DNA of 64,000 nt from Lasiosphaeris hirsuta. Taxonomy: Eukaryota > Ascomycota > Sordariomycetes > Sordariales > Lasiosphaeriaceae. Positions 44,172 to 55,615 of this stretch are shown piece by piece. The notes under the pieces are model-generated. The model saw nothing but the letters and a program-made list of their open reading frames with translations, searched no databases and was not told where the DNA came from. The stretch covers positions 248,001 to 312,000 of the forward strand of contig JAUKUA010000003.1 in assembly GCA_030549175.1 (NCBI GenBank). Reading direction: 5' to 3'. Made by a program: the position numbers and the translations under genes. Each line of letters starts with the position of its first letter. Position 1 is the first letter of the stretch.

Positions 44172-47100
44172 TCATCTCAACTCAAACAAAGAGTCTGAGA
44201 TTTCGTTGTAAAACTTCATCCGCAATGCTTCGCCATCCATCATCCCATGGACATATGCCTCGCCGTTGAACTCATAGTATACCTCCTTTGCAGCCTGATC
44301 CGATTTCAGTACCTCAAGGTACCTACTAGGCGTCTTCCCATCCGTTTTTGCCAATTCTTCCAGCTTCTTCTCCGCCCTCTTCTTTGCCTCCCTGATCTCC
44401 TTCACATAGTCTTTTCCTTCCTTTTCAAATTCCTTTTTTTTCACTTCATACCTCTTCTTTCGCTCACGGCATCTCTCCAGCCTCTGTAAACAGGTCTTCA
44501 ACGCTTCGACGGAATCATCAAATGCTTCCTTCTTGAGAATGCTTTCGACCGACTTTTCCTCGGAGCTCTCCACTTTTTTCCGTCTTCTCAGGATTACCGG
44601 AACTGTGCAGCCGTAGATGATAGCAATCTGGTCGCCTCTCTGCACTTCGGAAGCCAACCCCAACACACCGTGATTTTTGGTCTTGAAGAGACGGCGAGAC
44701 CAGATGACAGCCTGAACCCTTCGGCAAAACTCGGCAACGATTGAGTTCCGCTCATTGTTGATGAGGTCGGCTGTGTTGACCCGACCACTGAGGATACCAC
44801 CTTTCAGGATCGACTCCTTACAAGCTGTGGTGTAGTAGTAGGGTGGGTTCCGGTTCTCCCGACCTCTGTCAGCAACCAAAGTCCGCCAGAAATGGTCTGG
44901 TGGGTCGTCTTGGTAGTTGAACCAGCCGCCTAGGTCCAACCACGACTTGGGTATATTTCCGCCTTGAGACGCGTCCAGAACTGTTTCCACCGTGTCAAGA
45001 ATGAAACCTCGGACATAGAGGCTGTAGTGGCCACACTTCTCCCTCTTCCTGAACTTCAAAGCCTTCAGGTCAACGGGATTCGTTTGTGCCGCACTGTAGT
45101 TTCGGTGGCCGTCTTGTGGTTGTCCGACCAAAGGGTCTGCATTCGATCGACCAGTTTTGTGAATGTGCATGCCGGGGTGGGGATATAGGCTGAAAGGAGC
45201 CAGCGAAGCTCGGGCTACCCATGACGGTAGCGTGCTACCATTCGCCGAGATAGGAGAATCGCGGTTATTCTGATCCTCGCGGCCGGGGAAGTACCATAGG
45301 ACGTCACCCCAACTAGGTGATTCCTCCATCTGCCTCCAGTCAGGCGTGGAGCCATTTCCGGGGAAGTCAGACCGGGTGTTGTTCGTCAGCGCGTCCTTCC
45401 AGTAAGCTTTTGTATCCCTTGGATCAGCGACCCCCATTCCCTCCGGTTTCAAATACTTCCTTGGCCAGTTCCAAGGATCCAGGCTCTTGTCGTCATGTTG
45501 CTCTTCGGGTGCTTCCTTCGAGCCCGACTGGACGCCATTCTCAGGCGCCGGTGTAGGCTCATTCGCAGGCTCGGCGGGGGGGCCCTGGCCTTCGCTATCA
45601 TCTGTGCTTTCTGGTTCGTTTCCAGATTTCCCTACATGGTCGTCTAGGTCACCTTCGTCGGATGGCCCAGATACAAGGACCCCGCTGCCTTCAAGTTCGT
45701 CATCTGTAGAAGATCGCCCTAGTGTTACTCTCCTCCACACCTTTTTCAAGGCCATGCTTGAGCCCTCTTGGATATCCTTTCCCTTCATCTGTTTCTGCTT
45801 CTTGGTATCTGTAGAAGTATGGTGCGAGTTTTGCGCAGGCTCTCGGCTTGGGCCTGGATCCTGTCCATTCGGCTTCTCCGTCATCGGTCGTCGTGCCGAT
45901 GCTATCGTCAACCTTCGTTGCTGCTCCCGGCTCTGCTGTATTGGCTTTCCCTTGTTTGCACCTGCCTTTGTCTTTGGAAGCCTCCCGGGGACGACCTTGT
46001 ACTCGCGCTTTTTCCACTGCCTTGCGGGCCGCTCAGTTTTCTCCCTCTCAGCCCCTGGTTTTGCTTCGGCCGGAGGCAAATGAATTGACTTGCCTTGCGG
46101 GGGATCCAAAGCCCATGGCCGACACAGAATGTCCAAGGCCTGCACTGGATCCCACTTGTTCTTGCGGAGGATGGTGAATTCAACAAAGTCTCGGCAGACA
46201 TCGGAATATGGACGACTGTAGTCAACGACAAAGGGCTTCTCCTCCAGAAAATAACTCATCACCGATAGGATGAGCAATGACTGGTCGCCATAATTGTACG
46301 AAGAGTCAGATTTAGCAAAGGGTGATGCGTCTCTAGCGATCGCGAGCAAGGCATATACCGCATCCCGTGGCTCGGTCGCCTTGAAAATGAACAGCGTTGA
46401 CACCAGATACTCCAGGCTCAGGAGGCTTCTTCTGTCCAGAGGGTCAATGGTTGTCTGCTTCAAGGTGTCATCATGGGTGAGTTCCGGCTCTGCCCCCTTG
46501 TTCCTCTCGCCGAGGGGTGTTCTCTGGGCACGGAAGACCTTGCCAGTCGCTTGCACCAACAGGCTCGCCCCGAGCTCCGAAACGTGCTCGAACCAGCCAG
46601 GCACATGACGGAACTTTTCATCCTTTTGCATGATCTCGGACAGGCGATGGGTCGCAGTTTCAACCTCGACAAAGAGCTCCACGGCAACGGCGAACTCATT
46701 CCACCAGATGGAGTCGGGCCCACAGTAGATCTTGGCTTTGCTGGCCAAGGCGATCTCTTGAACGACCCAGCGACGAGAGAACCACTCCCGCTGCATCAGC
46801 ATCATCAAGGCTCGCCACTTCTCAGTGTACTTCTTGTCTGTGCACAGTGTGTCGAAATTGTCCAGCACCATGATTTCCTTGTGGATAAAGTCGATGGCGG
46901 TTTTGCTCTCGTCGCTGTCCTCCCCGAGCCAAACGCACACCTCGGATGCCCGAGTGTAGATTCTCGACATCATTTGGACTTGGTGGTTGCGCTCGTTGTG
47001 GTCGTCCTGGTTGATGCATATGGCATCGATCCACAAGGTCCTGATCTTGTTTGGAAGACGAAGGTACTTCAACGCCAGGCCAAGCTCCTTCCTGACTCGT

Positions 47101-47771
47101 TTCTTGTATGTCGTTCCCTTGTAGGTGATCAACAGGGCGTACTCTGGCGCATCGGTGCCCCAACACCATGACAATGCCTCGTACTGGATGGCTTTCTTTG
47201 ACAATGCCTCGTACTGGATGGCTTTGGCCCTCTTTGACAACGCGGCGAACTTTTCGCTGGCTTCAACTTGAGCCTTGCGGTCTTCATTTGTGGCTGGGCT
47301 CGGTCTCTTCCCATTACTCTTTGGGATTTCTGGTCTTTTCCCGTTTCTCTTTTCTGACTTGTTCTGTGTTTCCGATTCATCCTGCCCCTCTCTTGCTACA
47401 GGTGGTGTTTCTTGGCCCTCCCCTCCAACATCCTCCCCTGTGAGCTCGGTCACTCTCGTCGGGATGTGAAAGTCATTGTCATAATCGGCTTCAATCAGCT
47501 CACAGAATATATCGGGGCCGTGAGTGGTGCCGCTCTTGAGTTGCAAAAGTCGAATCCTCTTCTTGGACGTTGGCAGCTTGTCGTACTTGAATTCCTCAAT
47601 CAGCTTCAATTCACTGCTGTCATAGCGCTGGAGTTGCGAGCGTTGGGCCCTGGACTGGCTAGTGTTGGTGATTCCTCCGGCGATGGGAAGAAGCCAAAAG
47701 TCCTTGTCCGCCAATCTGATGGTCTGAGGAGACCCACTCCCCGGCAACTGCATTGTGCTGCTCCAAGGCAT
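44172..47771 (-). CDS. HET-domain protein 2, 1199 residues
   Basis: Single exon of 3.6 kb. HET blocks: YEALSWCWG (about residues 193-201), RTLWIDAICINQDDHNERNHQVQMM region (about 245) and EWFSRRWVVQEIALA (about 310). Before the HET domain is a charged linker of about 110 residues. After it comes a Ser/Pro/Lys-rich disordered part (about 560-780), a second globular part (about 790-1090) and a Lys/Glu coiled coil near 1110-1170. A 30-base tandem duplication (47170-47229) repeats KAIQYEALS just before the first HET block. The product probably triggers incompatibility-type cell death; partner unknown. A 37-base tandem repeat lies about 90 bases upstream of the ATG. Confidence 0.85.
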   Translation of the reverse strand: MPWSSTMQLPGSGSPQTIRLADKDFWLLPIAGGITNTSQSRAQRSQLQRYDSSELKLIEEFKYDKLPTSKKRIRLLQLKSGTTHGPDIFCELIEADYDNDFHIPTRVTELTGEDVGGEGQETPPVAREGQDESETQNKSEKRNGKRPEIPKSNGKRPSPATNEDRKAQVEASEKFAALSKRAKAIQYEALSKKAIQYEALSWCWGTDAPEYALLITYKGTTYKKRVRKELGLALKYLRLPNKIRTLWIDAICINQDDHNERNHQVQMMSRIYTRASEVCVWLGEDSDESKTAIDFIHKEIMVLDNFDTLCTDKKYTEKWRALMMLMQREWFSRRWVVQEIALASKAKIYCGPDSIWWNEFAVAVELFVEVETATHRLSEIMQKDEKFRHVPGWFEHVSELGASLLVQATGKVFRAQRTPLGERNKGAEPELTHDDTLKQTTIDPLDRRSLLSLEYLVSTLFIFKATEPRDAVYALLAIARDASPFAKSDSSYNYGDQSLLILSVMSYFLEEKPFVVDYSRPYSDVCRDFVEFTILRKNKWDPVQALDILCRPWALDPPQGKSIHLPPAEAKPGAEREKTERPARQWKKREYKVVPGRLPKTKAGANKGKPIQQSREQQRRLTIASARRPMTEKPNGQDPGPSREPAQNSHHTSTDTKKQKQMKGKDIQEGSSMALKKVWRRVTLGRSSTDDELEGSGVLVSGPSDEGDLDDHVGKSGNEPESTDDSEGQGPPAEPANEPTPAPENGVQSGSKEAPEEQHDDKSLDPWNWPRKYLKPEGMGVADPRDTKAYWKDALTNNTRSDFPGNGSTPDWRQMEESPSWGDVLWYFPGREDQNNRDSPISANGSTLPSWVARASLAPFSLYPHPGMHIHKTGRSNADPLVGQPQDGHRNYSAAQTNPVDLKALKFRKREKCGHYSLYVRGFILDTVETVLDASQGGNIPKSWLDLGGWFNYQDDPPDHFWRTLVADRGRENRNPPYYYTTACKESILKGGILSGRVNTADLINNERNSIVAEFCRRVQAVIWSRRLFKTKNHGVLGLASEVQRGDQIAIIYGCTVPVILRRRKKVESSEEKSVESILKKEAFDDSVEALKTCLQRLERCRERKKRYEVKKKEFEKEGKDYVKEIREAKKRAEKKLEELAKTDGKTPSRYLEVLKSDQAAKEVYYEFNGEAYVHGMMDGEALRMKFYNEISDSLFELR
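47170..47229. repeat. 30-base in-frame duplication inside HET 2
   Basis: gacaatgcctcgtactggat recurs at 47170 and 47200, with 26 identical bases in each 30-base unit. The repeat keeps frame and doubles the KAIQYEALS segment at the start of the HET domain. Confidence 0.9.
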
Positions 47772-47857
47772 GGCCTCCTAATAACGGAGACAGCTCTTGG
47801 GTATTGGTGTTTAGGTAGGAAGGACTGTGTGAAAACTCCCGCTAGAGTATTCCCTTT

Positions 47858-47968
47858 GCAGCAATGGTGAAAGTAATGCTGCTGCGGTATGCCTGCAGCA
47901 ATGGTGAAAGTAATGCTACTGCGGTATGCCTGCAGCAATGGTGAAAGTAATGCTGCTGCGGTATGCCT
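47858..47968. repeat. 37-base tandem repeat, three units, HET 2 promoter
   Basis: Three units start at 47858, 47895 and 47932 (gcagcaatggtgaaagtaat... to ...gcggtatgcct); the second differs by one base (ctg to cta). The array lies about 90-200 bases upstream of the HET 2 start codon. Confidence 0.95.
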
Positions 47969-49005
47969 GCCCCGTTGGAACGAGATGGGGGGGGGAAAGT
48001 AAAATGGACGAAGAGGGGGAGGCGGCTCGGGGCACAGTCGACGGATTTCCTCGCGCCAGGCTTCAAACTCCTGTCGGGTTGCTTGCCAACAAGGCTGCAA
48101 TGCAATGGCACCTGGGTTTGAGACATGATATTATGCGTCGGGCGGGGGGTACGGCCAATGATTTAATTAAAAGTCATTGATGAAATGCAATCAATCTGCA
48201 AGCTGCAAAAACCTTCTCCGCACCATTGGACTAAATCGTTCAAGGCCTGCTATGATACTGCAATGAAACCCCAGCGATAGCGGCGGTTGTTGACGCCACC
48301 AAACGATTTGACAGCGGCCCGACTCACATCGCCGTTCGCCCAGGCTTCTTCAGGACCACTGACAGAAACTTTCTGCAGACAGTTCGGCCCGGGCACCCCC
48401 AATTTCTGCGGCTGGCAGATCTTGGCAATTTCCGTGTTCCAAGACAGGTCAGCAACACCTTGCAATGATGTGGCTTGCAACTCACCAAAAATGGTTTTCG
48501 ATGTCGCGCCGTACTAAGTAAGGGGCCGAGTACCTACCAGATGCAGGCGCTCGATTTTTTCGTTTGGTCCGTCCACAGGCGGGGCAATGTGTCGAAGGGG
48601 TTGAAGGCGCCACCGCTGCAGCGTGCAGCAAGCAGCCAGTGATCCTTCCCGGCCGTGAGATGACTTCCCCTCTTCTCCCCCTCACAGCTCCTCACAGTAC
48701 TTTATCTTCGTAATACGTACCTACTTAGGTACCTATGAATAAGGTGAACAACGGTAGGTAAACTGGCGTATGTAGGTATTGACTGAAGGTTGGAAAGTTT
48801 GATATCTTTCTTAGAGTATTGAGGTAGGTACCTAAGAGATTGAGATACATGCAGCAACTAAATATGGAAGGCAAGGTGTATGTACCTAGATGCCTTATTA
48901 TCGGAAGGAGTTAAGTCCACAGGTGGTACCTAGACATCCAATAAAATTGTCGTACCCCAGTTTACCGCCGGCATCTTCCGTTCGAGGGGATAGGGTCGGC
49001 TCTAA
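47969..49005. other. Intergenic, GGTACC-rich
   Basis: About 1 kb without a supported gene. Between 48710 and 48940 the palindrome-like word taggtacct / aggtaggtacc recurs about five times, a form common in fungal intergenic DNA. Confidence 0.5.
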
Positions 49006-49191
49006 TTGGCCGCACAAGGTGATTATCTTGAAGTAGCAGAACTTCTGCTACAGTACCGTCGCAACCCTCAATTTGTCGATGCGCTAGATCGAGATGGGTT
49101 GACTCTATTCATGGCGGCATTGAAGCTGCGTTCTTGATCAGTTGCCGAAGTCTTACACGAAAACGGAGCCCGAGCAACTGTGCTGGGATGA
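49006..49191 (+). pseudogene. Ankyrin-repeat remnant
   Basis: The frame reads LAAQGDYLEVAELLLQYRRN, then DALDRDGLTLFMAALKLRS, a TGA, SVAEVLHENGARATVLG and a second TGA. This is the ankyrin pattern (GxLEVAxLLL, DxDGxTxLMxA, VAExLLxxGA). Only about two repeats remain with no start codon, so it is a fragment of a lost repeat protein. Confidence 0.5.
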
Positions 49192-49408
49192 TGGGCTGAC
49201 ATTCTGCCCCCCCTGAGTTTTTCTCATATCTTCCTCTGGTCCACTCAACCCTTCCCATGGGAGAAAGTTCAAAGGTTAATAAGAGGACTTGCTAAATTCA
49301 TCATGAAAGGCCATTTCTAACCGGCAGAAATGGGGCTTCTGCGGCTTGAGAGGAGCACAACCTAGCTCAAACTTTCTGTGCTTCTGGTGAATTCATCGTC
49401 GCCCATGT
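49192..49408. promoter_or_regulatory. Upstream region of the BTB gene
   Basis: 217 bases directly before the BTB start codon. No clear TATA; no gene. Confidence 0.3.
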
Positions 49409-50442
49409 ATGGATGCAGCGGACTCAACCAGAAGCATGTCTTTCAACTTCGGGACGTTCTCCAATCCAAGTGATACAATCCTTACGCTCAATAGCCCGAA
49501 CACGGCATTTGCCGCGTGGGACGACCCGCAAGACACGACAAGCAACATTGCCCCGGTCACATTCCGGGTCGTCTCACAAAACCTGATCCAAACCTCCCGC
49601 GTATTCAAGGCGACCTTGACTGGACGCTGGAAAGAAGGATTGCTAACTGAAGATGGCGGCAATGATCTCGAAGCTGAAGGTTGGGATTCCGAGGCCATGC
49701 GTATTGTCTTGAGTGCGATACATCACCGCACTAGAGACATTCCACGCAGAGTTACACTGGTGATGCTCTGCAAGATAACCGTCCTCGTCGAGTACTACGA
49801 ACTTCACGATATAATGTACTTTTTTCTCGACCTGTGGATCCACTCTTTGCAGGACCCCCTTCTGAAAGCATACGGCAAAGATTTGATTCTTTGGATATGT
49901 ATCACCTCGATCTTTACCAGTACAAACATCCAGAGAATCGTCACGAACGTTGCTATCTCGCACTGTCCGGGAGAGTTTCGGATACTTGACCTACCCATCC
50001 CGGAACTGGTAGCAAGTATGCATCCGGTACAGATGCTTCAGCCCCGCTCTCTTATTAGCTGACAATAATGGTAGATCACATCAATACGCGAAGAGAAGCA
50101 GCTCTGAGGCAGTTTATCGCTTCTCTGAACGATATAAAGAGCAAGCTTCTTGACGATACAACCGGTTGCTCCTTTGAGTGTCGTTCAATTCATCTTGGTG
50201 CCCTTGTCAAATATATGTATGACGAGAGGCTTCTCGACGGTGTTACTGAACCGCCATTCGAGGATCGTAGCGTTGCGGACACAGTGAAAAGAATGCGGAA
50301 AATGCCATCTCCAAGCAAGGACTGGCACATGCAGACTAGCACCTATGGATCATGTGAGTTATCGCTCAGCAGTTTGACAGAGGCCGCTCTCAGGTCTTCC
50401 GATGCCATCCAGGACTTGGAGCTTGACGACGTAGATGATTAG
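49409..50442 (+). CDS. BTB/POZ-domain protein
   Basis: Two exons, 49409-50015 and 50075-50442, 324 residues. The 59-base intron (GTATGC...GCTGAC...TAG) joins PIPELVA to HINTRREAALRQFIASL; without it the protein would stop at 50062. The BTB fold occupies about residues 45-150: VTFRVVSQNLIQTSRVFKATLTGRWKEG, LEAEGWDSEAMRIVLSAIHHRTRDIPRRVTLVMLCKITVLVEYYEL. It is followed by a helical region and an acidic C-terminus (DLELDDVDD). The layout matches the large Pezizomycotina family of BTB proteins with this C-terminal part. BTB domains make protein-protein contacts, often as adaptors for cullin-3 ubiquitin ligases; the target here is unknown. Confidence 0.85.
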
Positions 50443-50956
50443 CGTTGGGCCATGGCCTCCGTGAAGAAAGATAAGAGGTCAAGAACAAAAAAGGGTGAAA
50501 AGAGCTAGCGTTCAGATGAAGAATTCTCTCGCTTGAAATTACTATACTGGATTGGGCTTCTAATTCAGCAAAGTTACACCTGTAGATAGGATACATATTG
50601 AAAGGAGAGTACGCCTCGGAAAGGAGCATCCCGGCATACCAACCGTTAAGCGTGAACAACATAACATCGACTTGTCAAGATCAGAGCTGATGGCAGGAAA
50701 GTCTTTTATAACCAGGTAAAGGGGTCTTATTCATCGACTCTAATCTTCGTAAGGCGGCAAAACAATCGATTTCGTCAGACCCCCCGCCCGGTCTATTATT
50801 ATTGAGCCTGACACAGGAAACAGAGCTAGGCCATGTCACAACTTGGTTGAACGGTGCAAAGTCTGAAGGACACATTGTATGCAAAGATGGGAAAGTACCT
50901 TCAATGCCTTTTGTGTGGATGAACCTCTTGTAGATAGAATGCCCCCCAAGAGGGTC
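50443..50956. other. Convergent intergenic region, BTB and laccase 3' ends
   Basis: 514 bases between the stops of two convergent genes. No gene seen. Confidence 0.5.
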
Positions 50957-53334
50957 TTAGACGCCCGAATCATCCTGAAAGATTTGATCGCACTTGACCC
51001 CCCAGTTGTTGCAATTGGCCTGCCACTTATTCCAATTCTCACAAACACGCTCGGCCTCCTTGACAGCGGGCGATCTCACGTCGTCGGGCCAGATGTCCAG
51101 CGCGTCCTCGCGGCGCTCGAGGATCTGCAGGCCCAGGCCCTCGGCGGCGTGGCGCGCAATGTGGCAGTGCGCGAGCCATGAGCCCGGGTTGTCTGAGCGG
51201 AACGCAATTATAGCAAATCCACCCTTGGGCACCATGACTACGTCCCGCCGCGGCGGGTTGTTGTAGTTGAGGATCGGCTGCTGGCCAGCAGGGAGTTGTT
51301 TGTCGGAGACGTTGAGGATGACAAAGTCGTGACCATGGAGGTGAATCTAGGTAATGTAGATATCATCAACATCAACATCATGAATGCGCTCTTTCTCATT
51401 TGCCATGCCAGGGGGGGGGGGGGGGGAGGGAGGGGGGGTAATGATGAGATGGGTAGGGGTGCTTACCGGGTGAACCCCCGCATACATGTTGTTGATCGTC
51501 AGCTGGATCCAGTCGGTTGAGTCGAGCTTGCCCATGGGGATGACGACCTCACTGTCCATCCAGGGCCGCGACTCGTTGAGATTCAGGAAAGCCGGGGCGC
51601 TGTAATTGATCCGGAACGGAGTCCACGGCGGCTGCAAGTTCATGGCCAGTGCTGCGGCCGTGAAGTTCTCGGGGATTCTACTGGGCTCGGGTGGTTGGAT
51701 CACGGCCTCGCTGTCGTTGAAGGGCTTGCCTACGTACCACTCTACCATAGGCCGAAGGCTCTCGTAGGGCTCGTCAGCGCAGGGCCGCTTGTCTACGTCT
51801 GGCCAGGGCGTCGAGGTCGGCGTGGGTGTCACGTTGCCCTGTTTGCTGTACCGCAGGACGCCCGTCTTCATGTACTCGTCGCCGAAAGGGTTAGCCAGGT
51901 TGGGGCACTTTAGGGGAAGGTATGTCCGGATCCAGTACGAGTCCGAGTCGTCCTGTGCGCCGTCGGGCCGCGGGAGAGACTCGACAATGACGTTGTACCG
52001 CTGGCCGATACCAATGGTCACGTTTCCTGTAGTGTAGGGGTGGATAGGCACAAAGTCAGCTTCAACAACCGTCATGTTGTGACCGTCAATGGTAAACACA
52101 AGCGTCGTATCGTACGACGTGTTGATAAGTCGAAGCAGGTATTTCTTGGTGCCCTTGGGGTTCTTAGGGTCGCGTTTAAAGGTAAGGACATACGGGCCCG
52201 CCTTGGAAGGGTCGAAGCCCGAAACTTTTGGGGCGCTGGAATTCCAGGAGCTGGCGTTCCCATGGCCGCTGACGAGGATGCTCGGGGAAGACCAATTACC
52301 AGTCGAGAGCGCATTGAAGGCGCTGTTGTGGGCTATTAAAAGGTCCACCAGTGTCAGAGAGAGTGCCTGGACAACGCCGCTTTAGAGAAGACTAGAAAGA
52401 AACTTACACCAGTCGGTCATGATCAACGGCTCATCCGGGGCTATGTCGTAGGGGGCGCTGGTCGGGCCATGGATGGTCTAGGGATGGGGACGACCTATTA
52501 GTTTAAAGGAAAAAAAAAAGAAGAAAAAAAAGACCAATGCCCAAAGGCAAGAAACGCACTGCCTACCAATGGGCCCACGAGGCCATCCGCATATTGAATG
52601 GAATAATGCGAGTGATACCACGAGGAGCCGTACTGAGTAGCGTTGAACTTGTACACGAAATAGTCGTTGGGCGCGATAGGACACTGCGTCACGCCATTCA
52701 CGCCGTCCATGTGCATCGATCGCCACTGGCGGATGCCATGCCAGTGGATACTGGTGCCATTACCCTTCATATTGTTGGTGACGTTGACGATGATGGTGTC
52801 CCCCCAGCAAGCCTGGATCCAGGGCCCCGGGTACTGGGCGACGCCGCTCGCATCCGCGAACTGCTTGCCGGCGCGAAATTCCAGACCGTCCGCGTTGATT
52901 GGGAAATTGGTTGCCGAGATCTGGTAGGATCGCGTCGTACCGCTTGGCATTATCGGCACATTGTTAACCTTGTCTGTCGCGTCGTAATCGGTGGTGATGT
53001 TCCAAATCTTATTCTCCTTGCGGTTGATGAGCCAGCATCCGCGGTCCTCCTCCGATGAGCATTCTTCGTAGCCCGTCATTAGCGTGTAGTTGCACCGGAA
53101 GTCAGACCCGTCCCCACGGGGGATACCACCGGGCGGCTTGAAGATAGGCCCGGGGTTCGGACGGTAGGCACCTTCGTGCTCATGGTGATCATGATGGCCT
53201 GTGGGCACGGGGGCATCGATCGCCAGCGGGATTTGGTCGGCGACTTCGGGCTGCAGATCCAGCCCCAGAGGAGACAAGCTTGCCACACTGAGAAGAGATG
53301 TCACCAACTTCCAGACTCGCTCAATGAGCGTCAT
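50957..53334 (-). CDS. Ascomycete laccase-like multicopper oxidase
   Basis: Four exons: 53334-52567, 52477-52408, 52332-51467 and 51346-50957, 697 residues. Start at ATG 53334 gives a signal peptide (VWKLVTSLLSVASLSPLG). Copper motifs: HWHGIRQ (197-203), HSHYSIQYADG (241-251), HPIHLHGHDF across the last intron and AHCHIARHAAEGLGLQILE near the end; the C-terminus is DSGV, the plug found in ascomycete laccases. Introns are 89, 75 and 120 bases; the last has a C-tract and GAT/GTT repeats. The protein should be secreted, couple four copper ions and oxidise phenol-like substrates with O2. A His-rich stretch HHDHHEHE (47-54) follows the signal peptide. The second intron acceptor (52333) was chosen because it restores MTDWSHNSAF. 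Confidence 0.9.
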
Positions 53335-54889
53335 TTTCGTCTTGGCAATATTTGTGTAATCCGAAAAATGGGTGACAATAAATATGCGGAGAAAGACTCC
53401 GCGAGGATAGAGTAGAGCGAGAGACAGAGTGGGCGAAAGAACGGTGAACATATATGCTAGTTATGTGGGAGTCGGCTCTTTCCTATCAATTGACAGCGCT
53501 ACTTAGGCGTCGAGTATTGATGCTGAATCTCGGCTTTGAAGGTGTCTAGCCAATTGGCGGTTTCGGTGCTGTTCCCTTCTTGGCAAACAGCTAGCCACAA
53601 AACACGCCCAAACTGCAATGTGACCATGTTGCCGCTAGTCTAGGCTCTAGACTTCCCAGGCTGAGGAGGAATTGCTCCGTGTGACACAGCCTCGTCGGCT
53701 TTTTGGGCTTAGTTTGTCTGCAGTCATCCGGGTCAATGCCTATGATAGCTCGTTGCTTTATCAACATGCGTCGAAATGTGCCAAGACCTACAGCACGGCA
53801 CATAGAAAGGCCTCACCTTCGTGACAGGAATCGTTTATGTGGTTACCTACATATGGAAGAGACTGAACCCCAAGACTAGCTCAGATGAAACGGAGGAGAA
53901 TGGTACATGCTATGGATACTTCTCAGCTGACTCTGGCTCTGGCGGGAGCGGGAGCGGGAGCGGGGTAGTGCCTTCTGGTGCCCGAAGAGGAGGAGTAAAA
54001 TAGGTAAGCAGGTATCCACGGCGTCAAGGATAACAATACTATATATATCATGGTAATAAAACTCAACTTCTCTAAGAGCAATGATAGAATTGGATCCGCG
54101 GAGAGCTACGGACAAAGTGGAGCCTATAAGCCGACGCTAGAATCTCGGGCAGGCGTGGTACGGCTTTATAACACGCTGTCGTCCATCGTACACTCAGTCC
54201 TTCACACCTTTCAGGAAGACCCGATAAGTCACCACACCTATTATGGACCATAGCAAGCCGACAATACCCCCTGCGTGTGCATGTCGAAGACGTAGGGGGG
54301 GTACTTCTGCACCTTTCACTCGAGTGACAGGTACGGTTATGCACCGAGTCTACAGTGCTCTCCCCAGAGCTCTAAGCGAGAACGCTATAGGGTATGTCAA
54401 GCTCGGGGTCGAATTGGTTACGGAGCTACCTGCCGTCACCCTTCCTACCCATCCACATCACATCAACCCACGGCTTCTCCACCTGGCCAGTAAGGCTCTA
54501 CGAGCTTCGTACTTACCGCAGCCAACATAGAACTTCACTCCTTCTCACCATACAAATTCGGCGCGCGCTCACTATTGTGCATGTCTCCCACATCAACGTG
54601 AGGTAGCATGTAGGGAAACAACCCGATATAAGAAGCAAGCGCATAGGAACGTAAATGTAAGACTCGGTCGGCTATACGTAAGAACGCCACCGGAGGGAGT
54701 AACAACTTCTCTACGTATACGATAAACTTCCCGTACTCCGCGTTCGGGTTGAAGCGGACTCGTTACCATTATTTCTCAGCTCCGACATCCAGAAGCTCTA
54801 GTGCCGGCTGGAGTCTCTGGCCGATGTTCTTCAGCTTCAGCCCTGAGCAGGTAAGGTCGGTGCACTTGGAGATGGAGTCATGGAAAAGA
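53335..54889. other. Intergenic, laccase promoter side and unassigned repeat
   Basis: 1.55 kb. The first few hundred bases are the laccase upstream region. A gggagc simple repeat lies near 53942-53962. From about 54100 the sequence resembles transposon-derived DNA, but no domain is readable. Confidence 0.45.
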
Positions 54890-55615
54890 GCAGCAAAAAC
54901 AGTTGTATTAGTGGTTATCCAACTAGTCTGGAGAGTGCGAGAGGGCCTCTATTATAGGTGTGTACGTCGGCTCACATCGGCCGGTGGCCACGCGGCCTTC
55001 AGCAGTCCTAGTGGGGGCTTATCAGCCACCTCCTCGAATACGACGGTACAGTGGCCACTTATATAGGGCATGAGTGTGAGATCTGCAGGCCTTGTGGGCC
55101 GTGTGATTTCTCAGCAGTTGCTCTGTAGCACTGGCAGTTAGGATCTGCGAACCTATTGCTCCTGTTGGCCTAGACTGCTAGATCTGCAGGCCCTGTGGGT
55201 TTGGCAGTGACGTAGTGGCTGGTAAGTGGTGCGGGAAATTCCTATTCTATACCAGGCCTTTAGTGCTCTGTTTTTTCTACTGTTAGCCTTTAGCCTTTAG
55301 CACCTCGATATGTTATTATAGGATTAGGGTTATGTGTGATTTTCTTATGGACCCACTTATACCTAATAAACTATCTAGTTATCGTGGTTAGGACCTAACC
55401 TACAACGTTCTCTAGATTTTAACTTTAGTAATAATAAGTAGCTGCAACTGTAATGCTGTTAGGTGCTGGGGTGACGAGGATAGGGGGTCGTAGTGTAAGA
55501 TAATGGAATAGTAGTTACGTGGCTGTAAGAAGATCAATTGAAGCTTGGATCACTTAATGGAGTTGAGTAGTCCAGGACTAACCTATCTAGGCTATCTACA
55601 TTTTTCCACGTAACA
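54890..55615 (-). mobile_element. LTR-like sequence on the minus strand
   Basis: Its right edge, read on the minus strand, begins TGTTACGTGGAAAAATGTAG and matches about the first 45 bases of the chromovirus LTR before diverging. A TATA box (CCTATATAAGTGG) lies at about 55053-55065. It may be a longer LTR of a related family. The left edge is not defined and no target duplication was found. Confidence 0.45.

Noticed and set aside
54749..55066. 105-codon plus-strand frame
   Set aside because: Falls in the LTR-like segment read on the other strand; no domain seen.
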